A program made the position numbers and the translations under genes. A model generated the notes under the pieces. It was not told the DNA's origin. It ran no database searches and was given only the letters and a program-made list of their open reading frames with translations. This document shows, one piece after another, positions 34,446 through 44,127 of a stretch of DNA of 64,000 nucleotides. How positions within the stretch are numbered: position 1 is the stretch's first letter; every line of letters starts with the position of its first letter. This stretch comes from Streptomyces xanthii (lineage in GTDB: Bacteria; Actinomycetota; Actinomycetes; Streptomycetales; Streptomycetaceae): the NCBI RefSeq assembly GCF_014621695.1, contig NZ_CP061281.1, positions 5,766,001 to 5,830,000 of the forward strand, given 5' to 3'.

Positions 34446-36854
34446 TCAGCCCTGCTGGCCGGAGGGACGGGAGCGGACCGCCGCCCAGCGGGTGCGTGCG
34501 CTCACCCGGAGGGACTCCCCGCGCTCGGAGAGCGCCCACACCACCCGGACGGCCGAGCGGGGCGCGAGCAGTGCCCGCAGCCGCGTCCGGCGGCTCACCT
34601 TCGCGCGCAGCCCGTCGTGCGCCCGCCGCACGTCCTCGCCCAGCCCGGCCACCGGCCGAGGCTGCGGGGCGTACAGCACCTGCTCCACCGCCGAGGCCAC
34701 GCGCCGCACCGACTCCGCCGCGTCCGGCTCCAGCAGGCCGAGCCGCACGATGCGGGCCGCCGTCCCGCGCGGGGTCTGCGAGTCGTCCGGCGGGATGCCG
34801 TGGTCCCACGCTGTGTCCGTCAGCTCACGCCAGGCCGCCAGCGTCCGCCCCACCACGTCCGCGTCCGTACGGCCGGCCGCGCCGAGCCGGCGCGCTCTGA
34901 TCCGCCGGCGCCACAGCATCGGCAGCATCGGCACCACGAGCACGAGCAGCACCGCCAGCGACACGAGCAGGATCGTGCCGAACGGCGGACCGTCGTCCGA
35001 GGAGCCGCCCACCACGGCCGGAGCCGCGCTGTTGCAGCCGCCCTCCTTGCGCTCGATCAGCGAACAGCTCTGGGACGTGGACGGCTCCGCCGCCGACGGA
35101 GCCGCCGACGCGTCCGCGCTGGGCGCCGCCGAATCGCTCGGGTCGTCCGCCGGGGTGTCCTCCTGCGTGTACTCGGGGACCGTGCCCCGGGTCGGCGTCG
35201 GCTCGAAGCGGGTCCAGCCCACACCCTCGAAGTACAGCTCCGGCCAGGCGTGCGCGTCGCGCAGCCCCACCGAGTACCGGCCCGAACCCTCGGGCGAGCC
35301 CGGAGTGAAGCCGACCGCGACCCGGGCCGGGATGCCCAGCGTCCGCGCCATCGCCGCCATCGAGAACGAGAAGTGGACGCAGAAGCCCTCCTTCTCCTTC
35401 AGGAACCGGGCGATCGCCGCCGAGCCGCTGCCCGCCGACACCTGCGTGTTGTACGTGAACCCGCCCTCGGCCGCGAACCAGTCCTGGAGCTTCACCGCGC
35501 GCTCGTAGTTGTTCGACGCGCCCTCCGTGACCTTGCGGGCCGTGGCGCGCACGACGTCCGGGAACGACTCGGGCACCTTGGTGAACTCGCGGGCGATGTC
35601 GGCGGGCGGCTCGCCCGCGTTCGCCAACTGCTGCGGTGTCGGCTGCACGATCAGCGACTTGACCGTGTACTGCTTCCCGCGCGTGGTCTGCCCGTGGTCG
35701 CCCACGAGGGTGCGGCCCACCTGCTCGAACCGCCAGCGGCCGTCGATCGACACCTCGGAGGCCGGGTACGGCATCGGCAGCCAGTCCTGGGCGTACCAGT
35801 CGGCGGCCGAGATCCGCGTCTCGATCTCCGTGCGCCGCACGTCCGGGCCCAGCCCCGGCGGAGTCGGCAGCTGCGAGGGGACGTCCGTGATGCTGCGCAC
35901 CGAAGGCCGCCAGCTCGTCCCGTCGAACTCGTCGAGCGCCACGATCCGCATGTACAGGTCCGCGGTCTGCTCCGCGTCCGTCCGGTAGGCGAGGACCTGG
36001 CGGTCCTCCGGCTGGTTCAGGCTGTTCTGCAGCGAGACCAGCGGGTTGACCGCCGAGATCGTGCCGCCGCCGCCCGGACCGCTGCCCACGCCCTTGCCGG
36101 ACGGGCCCAGCAGGCCGCCGTCCAGGGCGGGCAGCGCCAGCGGCACCACCAGGGCGATGCCCAGCGCCAGCACACCGATCCGGCGGCCCGTGCGGACCGG
36201 GGCGAGCGCGCCGCCGCCGTCCGCCATCGGGGACCGCCCGCCCGGCCCCGGCCGCCGGGCGCCGCCGAAGACGCGGCCCCACTGCGAGAGCCGGTCCCGG
36301 CCCTCGGCGAGCAGGAGCAGCAGATAGCCGCCGGCCGCGAGCAGGAACCACAGCCAGTCCGTGCCGCCCTCCGACAGACCGGCCGCCACCGAGTACAGGG
36401 CGAGCAGCGGCAGCCCCGCCGGGGCCGCGCTGCGGAACGTCACGGCCAGCGCGTCCACCGCCAGGCCGATCACCAGCGCGCCGCCGACCAGCATCAGCCG
36501 GATGCCCTCCGACAGCGGCGCCGGGATCATGTACCGGCTCACGTCGTCGCCGCCGGCCGCCAGGAGATCACCGAAGTGCCGGATCGCCTCCGGGCCCGGC
36601 AGCACCATGCCCAGCGCCTGCTCCCGCGCGAAGACCAGCGTCAGCAGGAGCAGGCTGACCACGGCCTGCACGGTGACCGTCAGCGCCCGCGCGAGCGGCA
36701 CCCGCCGGGCGGCCGCGCCCACCGCCGCCTGGATCACCAGCAGGATCGCGGCCTGCACGATCCACGTCGACTTGTCGACCAGCGGAAGCAGGGCGCAGGT
36801 GGCCAGGAACGTCGCCAGCGTCGCGCTGATCGAAAGTCGCGTACCGCCGCTCAT
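34446..36854 (-). CDS. Transglutaminase-domain membrane protein (TgpA-like)
   Basis: An 802-residue protein. Six or so N-terminal helices (about 8-230), then an extracytoplasmic part with a transglutaminase-like catalytic core: Cys492 in KEGFCVHFSFSMAAMARTLG and His535 in GLRDAHAWPELYFEGVGW. An Ala/Ser/Pro-rich linker, one more helix (TILLVSLAVLLVLVVPMLPML) and a DUF4129-like cytosolic tail follow. The start ATG at 36854 overlaps the stop of the DUF58 gene (ATGA). With MoxR and DUF58 it forms a conserved three-gene operon, presumably an envelope protease or peptide-processing system. Confidence 0.9.
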   Translation of the reverse strand: MSGGTRLSISATLATFLATCALLPLVDKSTWIVQAAILLVIQAAVGAAARRVPLARALTVTVQAVVSLLLLTLVFAREQALGMVLPGPEAIRHFGDLLAAGGDDVSRYMIPAPLSEGIRLMLVGGALVIGLAVDALAVTFRSAAPAGLPLLALYSVAAGLSEGGTDWLWFLLAAGGYLLLLLAEGRDRLSQWGRVFGGARRPGPGGRSPMADGGGALAPVRTGRRIGVLALGIALVVPLALPALDGGLLGPSGKGVGSGPGGGGTISAVNPLVSLQNSLNQPEDRQVLAYRTDAEQTADLYMRIVALDEFDGTSWRPSVRSITDVPSQLPTPPGLGPDVRRTEIETRISAADWYAQDWLPMPYPASEVSIDGRWRFEQVGRTLVGDHGQTTRGKQYTVKSLIVQPTPQQLANAGEPPADIAREFTKVPESFPDVVRATARKVTEGASNNYERAVKLQDWFAAEGGFTYNTQVSAGSGSAAIARFLKEKEGFCVHFSFSMAAMARTLGIPARVAVGFTPGSPEGSGRYSVGLRDAHAWPELYFEGVGWTRFEPTPTRGTVPEYTQEDTPADDPSDSAAPSADASAAPSAAEPSTSQSCSLIERKEGGCNSAAPAVVGGSSDDGPPFGTILLVSLAVLLVLVVPMLPMLWRRRIRARRLGAAGRTDADVVGRTLAAWRELTDTAWDHGIPPDDSQTPRGTAARIVRLGLLEPDAAESVRRVASAVEQVLYAPQPRPVAGLGEDVRRAHDGLRAKVSRRTRLRALLAPRSAVRVVWALSERGESLRVSARTRWAAVRSRPSGQQG

Positions 36855-38251
36855 GCCCAGCCCCCACTGCCGCCCTGCGGCGCGGACAGGACGCCCGAGC
36901 GCTCCTGGTCCGCCTGCCGCCACATCTCCACCAGGGAGGCGCCCGAGGGCACCGCCACCGCCGTCCAGCCCGCCTCGCGCAGCAGCCGCAGCCGCTCCGC
37001 GCATCCGGGCGACAGCTGGGAGCCCGTGCCCTGCGTCCACGCCTCGCTGTCCAGCACGAAGGCCACCGCGCCGCCGCTGCGCCGCCGCATCTTCGCGGCG
37101 ATCGCGGCCTGCGCCTCGTCCAGGTCGCCGAAGAACGCGATCAGCAGCCCCTCGTTGCCCCCGCGCAGCACGTCGTAGGCGGGGGAGAGGGCCGAGCCGT
37201 CGGAGTGGTCGACGACCGCGAGCGTGTCCATCAGCAGGCCAGCCGCGTCCGCCGACTCCTGGCCGGAACCGGTGAACCCGTCACCGCCCTCGCCCGCGAC
37301 CGCGCCGCCCCGGTCGGTCAGGAGCCGCACCGAGAAGCCCCGCTCGATCATGTGCACCAGGACCGACGCCGCGCCGGACACCGCCCACTCGAAGGCCGAG
37401 TCGGGGCCCGCGCCCGCGTAGGCCGCGCCGCGCGTGTCCAGGAGCACCGAGCAGCGGGCCCGCTGGGGCTGCTCCTCGCGGCGCACCATCAGCTCCCCGT
37501 AGCGAGCGGTGGAGCGCCAGTGCACCCGGCGCAGATCGTCGCCGTAGCGGTACCCGCGCGGGATCACGTCGTCCTCGCCGGCCAGCGCCAGCGAGCGCTG
37601 CCGCCCGTCCCCGTACCCCTTGGCCTCCCCGGACAGCCGCACCGGGGGCAGCGCCTCCACGCGCGGGATCACCGTCAGGGTGTCGTACGAGGAGAAGGAG
37701 CGGGTCAGCTCGCACATGCCGAAGGGGTCGGTCAGGCGCAGTTGGAGCGGGCCCAGCGGATAGCGGCCGCGCAGGTCCGAGCGGACCCGGTAGGACACCT
37801 CGCGGCGGCCGCCCGCCTCGACCCGGTCGAGCACGAAGCGGGGCCGCGGACCGAGCACGTACGGCACCCGGTCCTGGAGCATCAGCAGGCCGGTGGGCAG
37901 CCGCGAGATGTTGTCCATCCGCAGCTGCACCCGGGCCTCCGATCCCGCCGGTACGCGCGCGGGGCTGAGGCGGCGGCTGCCCGCGACCCGGTAGCGGGTG
38001 CGGTACAGGACGCCGGCGCAGACCAGGGGCAGCACCGCGAGCAGCAGGCCGACGCGCAGCAGGTCGCTCTGGCCCAGCACATAGGCGCAGACGGCCGCGG
38101 CGATGCCCGCCGCGAGGAAGGAGCGGCCGCGTGTGGTCAGTCCGGCCAGCGCGGTGCGCAGCCCGCTGCGGTCGCCCCGGTCCTCACCCGGCCCGTCCGC
38201 GTCGGCGAAGGCGCCCCCCGGCCCCGCCGCGTAGTGCCCCCCTGCCGACAT
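36851..38251 (-). CDS. DUF58 domain protein
   Basis: A 466-residue protein. Two N-terminal helices (about 45-80) and a DUF58 segment with the hallmark GYRYGDDLRRVHWRSTARYGELMVR (shown here only in part: DDLRRVHWRSTARY), which precedes a von Willebrand A-like fold containing LLDTRGAAYAG. It starts at 38251 sharing one base with the MoxR stop codon (TGATG), so translation is coupled. DUF58 proteins work with MoxR ATPases; the client is unknown. Confidence 0.9.
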   Translation of the reverse strand: MSAGGHYAAGPGGAFADADGPGEDRGDRSGLRTALAGLTTRGRSFLAAGIAAAVCAYVLGQSDLLRVGLLLAVLPLVCAGVLYRTRYRVAGSRRLSPARVPAGSEARVQLRMDNISRLPTGLLMLQDRVPYVLGPRPRFVLDRVEAGGRREVSYRVRSDLRGRYPLGPLQLRLTDPFGMCELTRSFSSYDTLTVIPRVEALPPVRLSGEAKGYGDGRQRSLALAGEDDVIPRGYRYGDDLRRVHWRSTARYGELMVRREEQPQRARCSVLLDTRGAAYAGAGPDSAFEWAVSGAASVLVHMIERGFSVRLLTDRGGAVAGEGGDGFTGSGQESADAAGLLMDTLAVVDHSDGSALSPAYDVLRGGNEGLLIAFFGDLDEAQAAIAAKMRRRSGGAVAFVLDSEAWTQGTGSQLSPGCAERLRLLREAGWTAVAVPSGASLVEMWRQADQERSGVLSAPQGGSGGWA

Positions 38252-39294
38252 CAGATCCTCCGCGAGCCGGGCGGCTGCGCGCCGTACGCCGGAGGCGGTG
38301 TGTGGTCGAAGGCGCCCGGCGCGCGCGAGTCGGCGGCCGGGACGGGGGTGCGCTGGAGGATGTCGAGCACGACCTGCTCGGCCGTGCGGCGGTTCAGCTG
38401 GGCCTGGGCCGTGGGCAGCAGACGGTGCGCGAGGACGGCGACGGCCAGCGCCTGTACGTCGTCGGGCAGCGCGTACTCCCGGCCGCTGAGGGCCGCGGAC
38501 GCCTTGGCCGCGCGCAGCAGGTGCAGCGTCGCGCGCGGGGAGGCGCCGAGTCTGAGGTCCGGGTGGGTGCGCGTCGCGGCGACGAGGTCGACCGCGTAGC
38601 GCCGCACGGGGTCGGCGACGTGCACCGAGCGCACCGCGTCGACCAGCTTCACGATCTCGTGGGCGTGCGCCACCGGCTGCAGGTCGTCGAGCGGCGAGAC
38701 CCCGCCGTGCACGTCCAGCATCTGCAGCTCGGCCTCCGCGCTCGGATAGCCGATGGAGACGCGGGCCATGAAGCGGTCGCGCTGCGCCTCGGGCAGCGGG
38801 TACGTGCCCTCCATCTCGACCGGGTTCTGCGTGGCCACCACCATGAAGGGGCTCGGCAGTTCGTAGCTCTTCCCGTCGATGGTGACCTGGCGCTCCTCCA
38901 TGGACTCCAGGAGGGCGGACTGGGTCTTCGGCGAGGCCCTGTTGATCTCGTCGCCGATCACGATCTGGGCGAAGATCGCGCCGGGCTTGAACTCGAAGTC
39001 GCGCCGCTGCTGGTCCCAGATGGACACACCGGTGATGTCCGAGGGCAGCAGGTCGGGCGTGAACTGGATGCGGCGCACCGAGCAGTCGATGGACCGCGCG
39101 AGCGCCTTGGCCAGCATCGTCTTGCCGACGCCGGGGACGTCCTCGATGAGGAGGTGTCCCTCGGCGAGCAGCACCGTCAGCGAAAGCCGTACGACCTCCG
39201 GCTTGCCCTCGATCACGCTCTCCACCGACCTGCGCACCCGCTCCGCGGTGGTGGTCAGATCAGTGAGGCTCGCTCGATCGTCATAGGTCGTCAC
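38251..39294 (-). CDS. MoxR-family AAA+ ATPase
   Basis: A 347-residue AAA+ chaperone-like ATPase. Walker A is EDVPGVGKTMLAKALARSID, Walker B with sensor is GDEINRASPKTQSALLESME, and sensor 1 is MVVATQNPVEMEGTYPLPEA. The C-terminal lid has RAAKASAALSGREYALPDDV. It is the first gene of the MoxR/DUF58/transglutaminase operon. Family members activate or insert metal or disulfide-containing clients via a vWA partner, here probably the DUF58 protein. Confidence 0.94.
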   Translation of the reverse strand: MTTYDDRASLTDLTTTAERVRRSVESVIEGKPEVVRLSLTVLLAEGHLLIEDVPGVGKTMLAKALARSIDCSVRRIQFTPDLLPSDITGVSIWDQQRRDFEFKPGAIFAQIVIGDEINRASPKTQSALLESMEERQVTIDGKSYELPSPFMVVATQNPVEMEGTYPLPEAQRDRFMARVSIGYPSAEAELQMLDVHGGVSPLDDLQPVAHAHEIVKLVDAVRSVHVADPVRRYAVDLVAATRTHPDLRLGASPRATLHLLRAAKASAALSGREYALPDDVQALAVAVLAHRLLPTAQAQLNRRTAEQVVLDILQRTPVPAADSRAPGAFDHTPPPAYGAQPPGSRRI

Positions 39295-39503
39295 CCGGCC
39301 CTCCTCGGCCCGTACTTTCCGGGCCGACGCTCTGCGATGCGGACCGGCCCACCCCGAAACACGGACACCGCGCGCGAAAGGTTCCGTAGCTCACGCGGGG
39401 TGCCACCCCCGCATTCTTGTTGGCGTTACCGGTTCGTGTCACTCGCCTGTGGACAACTGGCCGCGATATGTCAGGGCTTACAGCCTTTTGAGGGGAACAC
39501 CTG

Positions 39504-39538
39504 AGGATCGGGAACCCCGGGCGGGAGCCCGGGATCCT
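39504..39538 (-). terminator. Hairpin downstream of the carbonic anhydrase gene
   Basis: AGGATC (39504-39509) pairs with GATCCT (39533-39538), and CCCGGG blocks pair inside. The rest of the 257-bp interval 39295-39551 contains the upstream region of the MoxR gene; I see no gene in it. Confidence 0.5.
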
Positions 39539-39551
39539 GTGTCGGCGCCGC

Positions 39552-40094
39552 TCAGGCGGGGGTGATCTCCCGCAGCCGGCCCGTCTTCACGTCGAACACG
39601 AAGCCGCGCACATCGTCGGTGTGCAGCAGGAACGGAGAGGTGCGCACCTTCTGGATCGACTGGCGCACGTCCTGGTCCACGTCGCGGAAGCCCTCGACGG
39701 CCCAGCTCGGGCGCTGGCCGACCTCCATCTCCAGGTCGTGCCGGAAGTCGTCGGACAGACCCTCCAGGCCGCAGTTGGTGTGGTGGATGAGGACCACGCT
39801 GCGGGTGCCCAGGGCGCGCTGGCTGATGGTGAGCGAGCGGATCACGTCGTCGGTCACGACCCCGCCCGCGTTGCGGATCGTGTGACAGTCGCCGAGCTCG
39901 AGGCCGAGCGCGGCGTGCAGGTCGAGACGGGCGTCCATGCACGCGACCACCGCGACGTGCAGCACGGGACGGGCGTCCATGCCGGGGTCGGAGAACGCGG
40001 AGGCGTACTGTCCGTTCGCCTCGACGAGGCGGTCGGTCACGGTGCCGTCGGCCGCTATGGCGCCTTCGGAGGGGAGGGATGCGGAAGTCGTCAT
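39552..40094 (-). CDS. Beta-class carbonic anhydrase
   Basis: Interconverts CO2 and bicarbonate with zinc. The 180-residue length suits the short beta-class (Rv1284/clade C-like) enzymes. Zinc ligands are Cys52 in VACMDARLDL, His105 and Cys108 in VLIHHTNCGL, with the Asp54-Arg56 dyad. NAGGVVTDDVIRSL is a further family marker. The ATG at 40094 has no strong ribosome site. It is divergent from the dcw cluster across a 312-bp interval. Confidence 0.93.
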   Translation of the reverse strand: MTTSASLPSEGAIAADGTVTDRLVEANGQYASAFSDPGMDARPVLHVAVVACMDARLDLHAALGLELGDCHTIRNAGGVVTDDVIRSLTISQRALGTRSVVLIHHTNCGLEGLSDDFRHDLEMEVGQRPSWAVEGFRDVDQDVRQSIQKVRTSPFLLHTDDVRGFVFDVKTGRLREITPA

Positions 40095-40097
40095 GGT
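40070..40097 (+). promoter_or_regulatory. Start region of the carbonic anhydrase gene without recognisable ribosome site
   Basis: Reverse strand bases before the ATG at 40094 read ACTACCTTCATAACC and lack a GGAG-type sequence. This suggests a leaderless or weakly initiated mRNA. No certain promoter hexamers were found. Confidence 0.2.
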
Positions 40098-40269
40098 TAT
40101 GAAGGTAGTGCTCACAGGTGCCGCGGGCCTCCTGTGAGGGAGGACAAAGAACATGATCGCGCCTTGTTGTGAGCTAACCCACAGGAGTGCCCGGACCTCG
40201 ACCGCTCGGGTGATTTCGGCCTGTATGCGGCTTCGGCTCGACCCGGCCCGCGACGCGCAGGCCGGTTGA

Positions 40270-40297
40270 TTGACCGAGCCCCGCCGTGGACTAAAGT
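40270..40297 (+). promoter_or_regulatory. Predicted promoter of the dcw cluster
   Basis: TTGACC (40270-40275), a 16-base spacer, TAAAGT (40292-40297), about 110 bp before the rsmH start. The 312-bp interval 40095-40406 contains this promoter and no gene; mraZ, which precedes rsmH in many bacteria, is absent. Confidence 0.6.
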
Positions 40298-40406
40298 GAC
40301 GCCGAACCCCATTGACGAAGCAATACGGAGATCCCGGCGCCGCCGGACGCTCCCCGCGTGCGCGGCACGTACGTACGGCCCGCCACGCCGGACCTGAGAG
40401 GGCCTC

Positions 40407-41363
40407 TTGAGTCAGCGACACGTCCCGGTCATGCTCCAGCGCTGCCTGGACATGTTGGCCCCGGCTCTGGCCCAGCCGGGAGCGGTCGTCGTCGACTGCA
40501 CGCTCGGCCTCGGCGGACACAGCGAAGCGCTGCTCTCCACCTTCCCCTCCTGCCGGCTCGTCGCGCTCGACCGCGACAAGGAGGCCCTGCGCCTGTCCGG
40601 CGAGCGCCTCGCCCCCTTCGGCGACCGGGCCACCCTCGTGCACGCCGTCTACGACGAACTGCCCGAGGTGCTCGACCGCCTGGGCATCCCGCGCGTCCAG
40701 GGCGTCCTGTTCGACCTCGGCGTCTCCTCCATGCAGCTCGACGAGGCGGACCGCGGCTTCGCCTACGCGCAGGACGCGCCCCTCGACATGCGCATGGACC
40801 AGACGACCGGCATGAGCGCCGCCGAGGTCCTCAACACGTACCCGGCGGGCGAACTGGTGCGGATCCTGCGCCAGTACGGCGAGGAGAAGCAGGCCAAGCG
40901 GATCGTCTCGGCCATCGTGCGCGAGCGCGACAAGGAGCCGTTCAGCAACAGCGCGCGGCTCGTCGAGCTGATCCGCGACTCCCTGCCGCAGGCCGCCAAG
41001 CGCACCGGCGGCAACCCGGCCAAGCGCACCTTCCAGGCCCTGCGCATTGAGGTCAACGGCGAGCTGAGCGTCCTGGAGCGAGCCGTTCCGGCCGCGGTGA
41101 AGGCGCTCGCGGTCGGCGGCCGGATCGCCGTGCTGTCCTACCACTCGCTGGAGGACCGGCTGGTCAAGCAGGTCTTCGCGGCGGGCGCCGCCAACACCGC
41201 GCCGCCCGGCCTGCCGGTGGTCCCCGAGCAGTACCAGCCGCGGCTCAAGCTGCTCACGCGCGGCGCCGAACTCCCCACGGAGGAAGAGGTCGCCGAGAAC
41301 CGCCGGGCCGCTCCGGCACGGCTGCGGGGTGCGCAGCGCATCCGCGAGGACGTCCAGGGATGA
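40407..41363 (+). CDS. rsmH: 16S rRNA m4C1402 methyltransferase
   Basis: Methylates N4 of C1402 in 16S rRNA. It has 318 residues. [20 protein letters not shown] is the SAM-binding motif, [17 protein letters not shown] and [20 protein letters not shown] are RsmH signatures, and [17 protein letters not shown] and [14 protein letters not shown] follow. The start is the TTG at 40407 with GAGAGG seven bases upstream, giving the N-terminus [11 protein letters not shown]. It is the first gene of the dcw operon. Confidence 0.95.
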   Translation: MSQRHVPVMLQRCLDMLAPALAQPGAVVVDCTLGLGGHSEALLSTFPSCRLVALDRDKEALRLSGERLAPFGDRATLVHAVYDELPEVLDRLGIPRVQGVLFDLGVSSMQLDEADRGFAYAQDAPLDMRMDQTTGMSAAEVLNTYPAGELVRILRQYGEEKQAKRIVSAIVRERDKEPFSNSARLVELIRDSLPQAAKRTGGNPAKRTFQALRIEVNGELSVLERAVPAAVKALAVGGRIAVLSYHSLEDRLVKQVFAAGAANTAPPGLPVVPEQYQPRLKLLTRGAELPTEEEVAENRRAAPARLRGAQRIREDVQG

Positions 41364-41399
41364 ACGCCGAGTGAGGCACGCGCGCGTGGAGGGGTGGGC

Positions 41400-42053
41400 A
41401 TGAGTGCGGCGAACGGCTCGAAAGGACCCGGGGCTTCCCGGGGACCCCGGGGCGGCACGGGAGCGAAACCCTCCCGCGGCGCGCCCGGTCCGCGCGGCTC
41501 CTCGGGCGCGACCCCGCCGCGCACCGGCGCCGCCCGCCTCGCCCGCTTCCTGCCCGTCGCCCCGTCCGGCGGCGCCCAGGCCGCCCGTACCCCCTTCGTC
41601 CTCCTGGTCGTGCTGCTGCTCGGCGGCGGCCTGATCATGCTCCTGATGCTGAACTCCTCGCTCAACGAAGGATCGTTCAGGCTCAGCAAGCTCAAGAAGC
41701 AGACCACCGAGCTCACCGACGACGAGCAGGAACTACAGCGCGAGGTCGACTCCTACTCCGCGCCCGACGCCCTGCTGCGCCGCGCCCGCGAGCTCGGCAT
41801 GGTGCCCGGCGGCGACCCCGCCTTCCTCAGCCCCTCCGGCATCGTCAAGGGCGCCCCGAGCCCCGCCTCCGCGCCCGCGCCCGTGCGCCGCCCCGCACCA
41901 CCCCCGGCCACGCCCTCCGGAGCGCCGAGCCCGAGCACCAGCGCGTCCCCGCAGACCCCGCAGAAGCCGACGCAGAAGCCGACGCGGTCACCGGACCCGA
42001 CGCCGACGGCCCCCGCGTCCACGGCCCCCGCACCCTCGACCTCCGGCAGGTGA
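41400..42053 (+). CDS. ftsL: Cell division protein FtsL
   Basis: A 217-residue bitopic protein. A Gly/Pro/Arg-rich cytosolic part (1-64), one membrane helix (65-84, FVLLVVLLLGGGLIMLLML), then a leucine-zipper-like periplasmic helix (FRLSKLKKQTTELTDDEQEL) and the short domain EVDSYSAPDALLRRARELGM, as in FtsL/DivIC. The last 70 residues are Pro/Thr/Ser-rich. GGAGGGG ends five bases before the ATG at 41400. It is the probable FtsB/FtsQ partner in the Streptomyces divisome, where division genes are dispensable for growth but needed for sporulation. Confidence 0.88.
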   Translation: MSAANGSKGPGASRGPRGGTGAKPSRGAPGPRGSSGATPPRTGAARLARFLPVAPSGGAQAARTPFVLLVVLLLGGGLIMLLMLNSSLNEGSFRLSKLKKQTTELTDDEQELQREVDSYSAPDALLRRARELGMVPGGDPAFLSPSGIVKGAPSPASAPAPVRRPAPPPATPSGAPSPSTSASPQTPQKPTQKPTRSPDPTPTAPASTAPAPSTSGR

Positions 42054-42057
42054 CGCC

Positions 42058-44022
42058 ATGACCGACAGGGAGCCCCCGCGCCGCCGGGTGCCCGGCCCCG
42101 CGCGGCCGCCCGGCACCGGCCGCCCCGCGCAGCAGCGCCGCCCCGCCCCGGCCCCACGCCCCACCGCCCGCCGCCCGCGCCCCGCGTCCCCCAGGGGATC
42201 CGCGCCGCTGCGCCTGGGCAGCCCCCGGCCCCGGCTGCGCATGGTGAGCCTCGGCCTCACCCTCGTCCTCCTGGTCTTCGTCGTACGCCTGCTGCAGGTG
42301 CAGGGCGTCGACGCCGACGCGTACGCCGCCAAGGCCGAGCTGAACCGCTACGTCAGCCACACCATCGCGGCCGAGCGCGGCGGCATCACCGACCGCGGCG
42401 GCGTCTCGCTCGCCACCAGCGTCGACGCGTACGACATCACCGCCGACCCGACGCTGTTCACCGAGAAGATCACCGGGGTGAAGGACGCGCCCGAGCAGGC
42501 CGCGGCGCTGCTGGCGCCGATCGTCGGCGTCGAGGCCGACACCCTCGCGAAGCGGCTGCGCACCAAGGACACCCGGTACGTGCGGCTCGCCGCGCGCCGC
42601 ACCCCGCAGGTCTGGAAGCAGATCAAGGACCTCCGCTCGGCGCTCAACGAGAAGGCCAACGCCGAGGGCCGCGAGGCGGGCGTCCTCGCCGGTGTCCTCG
42701 CCGACCCCAGCAGCAAGCGCGTGTACCCCAACGGGGACCTGGCCGCGGGCCTGCTGGGCTGGGTCAACGCCGCGGGCAAGGGCGGCGGCGGCCTGGAGCA
42801 GCAGCTCGACAAGGAGCTCGCGGGCAAGGCGGGCAAGATCCGCTACGCCCAGTCCGGCGGTCAGCAGGTGCCGACCGCGGGCAGCACCGAGCAGCCCGCC
42901 GTACCCGGCGCCGACGTGGAGCTCACCATCGACCGCGACATCCAGTGGGCCGCCCAGAAGGCGATCACCGAGCAGGTCGCGAAGTCCAAGGCCGACCGCG
43001 GCTACGTGATGGTGCAGGACACGAGGACCGGCGAGGTCCTCGCGATGGCCAACGCGCCGGGCTTCGACCCCAACGACCTGTCGAAGGCGAACCCGTCGGC
43101 GCTCGGCAACGCGGCGCTCCAGGACGCGTACGAGCCCGGCTCCACCGCCAAGGTCATGTCGATGGCGGCGGTCCTGGAGGAGAACGTGGCCACCCCGGCC
43201 ACCCACGTCACCGTGCCCAACCGGCTGCACCGCGGCGACCGGCTCTTCCAGGACGACATCGACCACCCGACCTGGCACCTCACGCTCAACGGCGTGCTCG
43301 CCAAGTCCAGCAACATCGGCACGATTTTGGCCACCGGCGAACTCGGCAAGACCCAGTCCGCCGCGAACCGCACGCTCTACTCGTACCTGCGCAAGTTCGG
43401 CATCGGCGAGCAGAGCGGGCTCGGCTTCCCCGGCGAGACGGCCGGCATCCTCGCCCAGCCCGCCAAGTGGTCCACCTCGCAGCAGTACACGATCCCGTTC
43501 GGCCAGGGCTTCTCCATCAACGCGATCCAGGCCGCCTCCGTGTACTCGACCATCGCCAACGGCGGCGTCCGCGTGGAGCCCACCCTGGTGCGCGGCACCA
43601 CCGGACCCGACGGCAAGTTCACGCCCGCGCCCGCGCCGAAGAAGACCCGCGTGGTGAGCCCGAAGACCGCGCGGACGGTCGCCCAGATGCTCGAATCCGT
43701 CGTCGACGACGAGGAGGGCACCGGCACCAAGGCCCGCATCCCCGGCTACCGCGTGGCCGGCAAGACGGGCACGGCCAACCGCGTGGATCCGGCCACCGGC
43801 CGCTACAAGGGCTACACGTCCTCGTTCGCCGGTTTCGCCCCCGCCGACAAGCCCCGGATCACCGTCTACTGCGCCATTCAGAACGCCACGAAGGGAAGCT
43901 ACTTCGGCGGCCAGATCTGCGGCCCCATCTACAAGCAGGTCATGGAGTTCGCCCTGAAGACCCTTCAGGTGCCGCCCACGGGCGCCAAGTCCGCGCGGCT
44001 CCCCGTCACTTTCCAGCCATGA
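42058..44022 (+). CDS. ftsI: Division-specific penicillin-binding protein (FtsI/PBP3)
   Basis: A 654-residue class B PBP. An Arg/Pro-rich cytosolic head (1-60), one membrane helix (about 62-82, RMVSLGLTLVLLVFVVRLLQ), a dimerisation domain (ERGGITDRGGVSLATSVDAY) and the transpeptidase domain: Ser362 and Lys365 of SxxK (EPGSTAKVMS), Ser417-Ser418-Asn419 (SxN) and Lys569 of KTG (GKTGTANR). It crosslinks septal peptidoglycan with FtsW. It begins four bases after ftsL. Confidence 0.96.
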   Translation: MTDREPPRRRVPGPARPPGTGRPAQQRRPAPAPRPTARRPRPASPRGSAPLRLGSPRPRLRMVSLGLTLVLLVFVVRLLQVQGVDADAYAAKAELNRYVSHTIAAERGGITDRGGVSLATSVDAYDITADPTLFTEKITGVKDAPEQAAALLAPIVGVEADTLAKRLRTKDTRYVRLAARRTPQVWKQIKDLRSALNEKANAEGREAGVLAGVLADPSSKRVYPNGDLAAGLLGWVNAAGKGGGGLEQQLDKELAGKAGKIRYAQSGGQQVPTAGSTEQPAVPGADVELTIDRDIQWAAQKAITEQVAKSKADRGYVMVQDTRTGEVLAMANAPGFDPNDLSKANPSALGNAALQDAYEPGSTAKVMSMAAVLEENVATPATHVTVPNRLHRGDRLFQDDIDHPTWHLTLNGVLAKSSNIGTILATGELGKTQSAANRTLYSYLRKFGIGEQSGLGFPGETAGILAQPAKWSTSQQYTIPFGQGFSINAIQAASVYSTIANGGVRVEPTLVRGTTGPDGKFTPAPAPKKTRVVSPKTARTVAQMLESVVDDEEGTGTKARIPGYRVAGKTGTANRVDPATGRYKGYTSSFAGFAPADKPRITVYCAIQNATKGSYFGGQICGPIYKQVMEFALKTLQVPPTGAKSARLPVTFQP

Positions 44023-44127
44023 TCCGCCATGACACGCCGTGACCGGCCGCCCGCCGGTCGTGATCACAGCCGTCGCCCCGCCCCGTGAGAACCGCCCGAA
44101 GCCCCGCGAGAACAGCCTGAAGAGCCC

